In this document: positions 5,426 to 7,296 of the stretch, in pieces | Position numbering within the stretch: the stretch's first letter is position 1 | How the letters are laid out: each line of letters opens with the position of its first letter | Origin: an uncultured Eubacteriales bacterium | Lineage (GTDB): Bacteria; Bacillota; Clostridia; Oscillospirales; Acutalibacteraceae | Direction: 5' to 3' | NCBI GenBank assembly: GCA_934667575.1 | Contig: CAKUME010000051.1 | Coordinates: 1-7,296 of the forward strand | DNA length: 7,296 nucleotides | Made by a program: the position numbers and the translations under genes | Notes under the pieces: model-generated | Told to the model about the DNA's origin: nothing | Database searches by the model: none | What the model saw: only the letters and a program-made list of their open reading frames with translations

Positions 5426-7296
5426 TTAGTCTTCTTTTTTGGTTCTGCCCGCAATAATTTTTTCGGCGACCGACTTCGGAACCTCCTGATAGCTGTGGGG
5501 TTCCATCGTGTACTGGCCGCGGCCCTGCGTTTTGGAGCGCAGGTCGGTGGCATAACCAAACATATCCGACAGCGGCACCAGGGCTTCGATCTGCTGGCCG
5601 CTCGGGGTCGCAGTCATGCCCAGCATCACGCCGCGGCGGGAGTTGATATCGCCGATCACGTCGCCCATATATTCATCCGGCACGTTGATCACCACGCGCA
5701 TGATCGGCTCGATGAGCACCGGGTCGGCCTCGCGCATGGCCTCTTTGAACGCCATGGAACCGGCGATTTTGAACGCCACTTCCGAGGAGTCCACTTCGTG
5801 ATACGAACCGTCATACAGCGTGACCTTCACGTCCACCACCGGATAGCCGGCGAGCACGCCTGCCTTCATCGCGCCCTGGATACCCTGATCCACCGGCCCG
5901 ATGAATTCCTTCGGAATGGAACCGCCCGTCACGGCGTTGATGAATTCGTAGCCCTTGCCCGGCTCGTTCGGCTCGAGGATGATCTTTACATGACCATACT
6001 GGCCGGAACCACCGGTCTGATGCTTATATTTGGTTTCGTGATTGACCTTTTTGCGCACGGTTTCCTTATAGGCAACCTGCGGCTTGCCGACGTTGGCTTC
6101 CACCTTGAACTCGCGGAGCAAACGGTCCACGATGATTTCGAGGTGCAGCTCGCCCATGCCGGCGATGATCGTCTGGCCCGTTTCCTCGTCGGTGTAGGCG
6201 CGGAACGTCGGGTCTTCCTCGGCGAGCTTGGCCAGCGCAATGCCCATCTTCTCCTGACCGGCTTTGGTCTTGGGCTCGATGGCCACGCGAATCACCGGCT
6301 CCGGGAATTCCATCGACTCGAGCACGACCGGATGATCCTCGTCGCACAGCGTGTCGCCGGTGGTGGTGTTCTTCAGGCCGACCGCCGCCGCGATATCGCC
6401 GGCATACACCGTTTCGATATCCTGACGATGGTTGGCGTGCATCTGAAGAATACGGCCGATGCGCTCATTGTCGTCTTTCACGGAGTTATACACCGTGGAG
6501 CCGGCGTTGAGCGTGCCGGAATAAACGCGGAAGAAGCACAGCTTGCCCACAAACGGGTCGGTTGCGATCTTGAACGCCAGCGCCGCAAACGGCTCCGAGT
6601 CGGAGGAAATGCGATCCTCTTCCTCGCCGGTTTCGGGGTTGGTGCCGCGGATGGCCGGAATGTCGATCGGGGACGGCATATAGTCGATGATCGCATCGAG
6701 CAGCTTCTGCACGCCCTTGTTGCGGTACGAAGTGCCGCACACCACCGGAACAATCTCGTTGTCGATGGTGCCCTTGCGGAGCACGCGGCGGATCTCGTCG
6801 GTGGAAATTTCTTCGCCGCCAAGATATTTTTCCATGAGGTCATCGTCCAACTCCGCGACGGCTTCAATGAGCTCCTCGTGGTACTTCTGGGCCAATTCCT
6901 TCATGTCCTCCGGAATTTCTTCCACGCGCATATCCTTGCCCAGCGCATCGTAGTAGATGTCGGCATCCATTTCGATCAGGTCGATAATGCCGCGGAACGT
7001 GTCTTCCGCACCAATGGGCAGCTGGATCGGCACCGCGTTGCACTTCAGGCGGTCCTTCATCATCTGCACCACACGGAAGAAGTTGGCGCCCATGATGTCC
7101 ATCTTGTTCACATACGCCATGCGCGGCACATGATACTTATCCGCCTGATGCCACACGGTTTCCGACTGGGGTTCCACGCCGCCCTTGGCGCAGAACACCG
7201 TCACGGAACCGTCGAGCACGCGGAGCGAACGCTCCACTTCCACGGTGAAGTCCACGTGGCCGGGGGTGTCGATAATATTGATACGGTGCTTCACAC
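5426..7296 (-). CDS. fusA: Elongation factor G, N-terminus cut off by window edge
   Basis: 622 or more residues of EF-G, the GTPase that drives ribosomal translocation. Reading begins inside the G domain, just before DTPGH, so about 80 residues with the P-loop and switch I lie beyond the right edge; the GTG at 7294 is an internal valine codon and not the start. Visible landmarks, numbered from that codon, are DTPGH (9-13), NKMD (63-66), domain II around 235-320, domain III with [10 protein letters not shown] (379-388), domain IV from about 405 with [11 protein letters not shown] (428-438) and the tip sequence [11 protein letters not shown] (495-505), and domain V ending in RTKKED. The tip histidine corresponds to the one important for translocation in E. 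coli EF-G. The copy looks like the canonical housekeeping one, consistent with tuf immediately downstream. Confidence 0.98.
   Translation of the reverse strand, partial: VKHRINIIDTPGHVDFTVEVERSLRVLDGSVTVFCAKGGVEPQSETVWHQADKYHVPRMAYVNKMDIMGANFFRVVQMMKDRLKCNAVPIQLPIGAEDTFRGIIDLIEMDADIYYDALGKDMRVEEIPEDMKELAQKYHEELIEAVAELDDDLMEKYLGGEEISTDEIRRVLRKGTIDNEIVPVVCGTSYRNKGVQKLLDAIIDYMPSPIDIPAIRGTNPETGEEEDRISSDSEPFAALAFKIATDPFVGKLCFFRVYSGTLNAGSTVYNSVKDDNERIGRILQMHANHRQDIETVYAGDIAAAVGLKNTTTGDTLCDEDHPVVLESMEFPEPVIRVAIEPKTKAGQEKMGIALAKLAEEDPTFRAYTDEETGQTIIAGMGELHLEIIVDRLLREFKVEANVGKPQVAYKETVRKKVNHETKYKHQTGGSGQYGHVKIILEPNEPGKGYEFINAVTGGSIPKEFIGPVDQGIQGAMKAGVLAGYPVVDVKVTLYDGSYHEVDSSEVAFKIAGSMAFKEAMREADPVLIEPIMRVVINVPDEYMGDVIGDINSRRGVMLGMTATPSGQQIEALVPLSDMFGYATDLRSKTQGRGQYTMEPHSYQEVPKSVAEKIIAGRTKKED

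Overview
The window looks like a piece of chromosome from a GC-rich member of the Clostridia (Firmicutes). The reasons are the fusA-tuf gene order, strong AAAGGAGG-type ribosome binding sites, and a short lipoyl-free E2-like acyltransferase of a kind I know from clostridial genomes. This placement is an inference. All five genes lie on the minus strand, so transcription runs from high to low coordinates. No RNA genes, insertion sequences, CRISPR arrays or long repeats were seen.

From right to left, the first part is the end of a translation (str-type) operon. It holds elongation factor G (fusA, N-terminus cut off by the window edge), a 97-bp gap with a probable extra promoter, and elongation factor Tu (tuf, complete). 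A strong intrinsic terminator just after tuf closes this unit.

The middle part is the most interesting. About 20 bp past the terminator lies a near-perfect MerR-type promoter: TTGACA and TATAAT separated by 19 bp, with a perfect TTCCCC-CA-GGGGAA dyad in the spacer. It drives a 603-residue protein that joins an N-terminal MerR-family DNA-binding domain to a complete FGGY carbohydrate kinase most like sedoheptulokinases. The next gene encodes a cytoplasmic glycoside hydrolase of the GH32 type, with all three catalytic motifs at family-like spacing. The simplest model is a self-regulated catabolic unit. The hydrolase would release a ketose, the kinase domain would bind and phosphorylate it, and the attached MerR domain would switch on the promoter of the same operon. 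The transporter and the exact sugar are not visible here.

The left part is a 137-bp spacer without a convincing terminator. It is followed by the first 236 codons of a stand-alone 2-oxoacid dehydrogenase E2-type acyltransferase domain that runs off the left edge.
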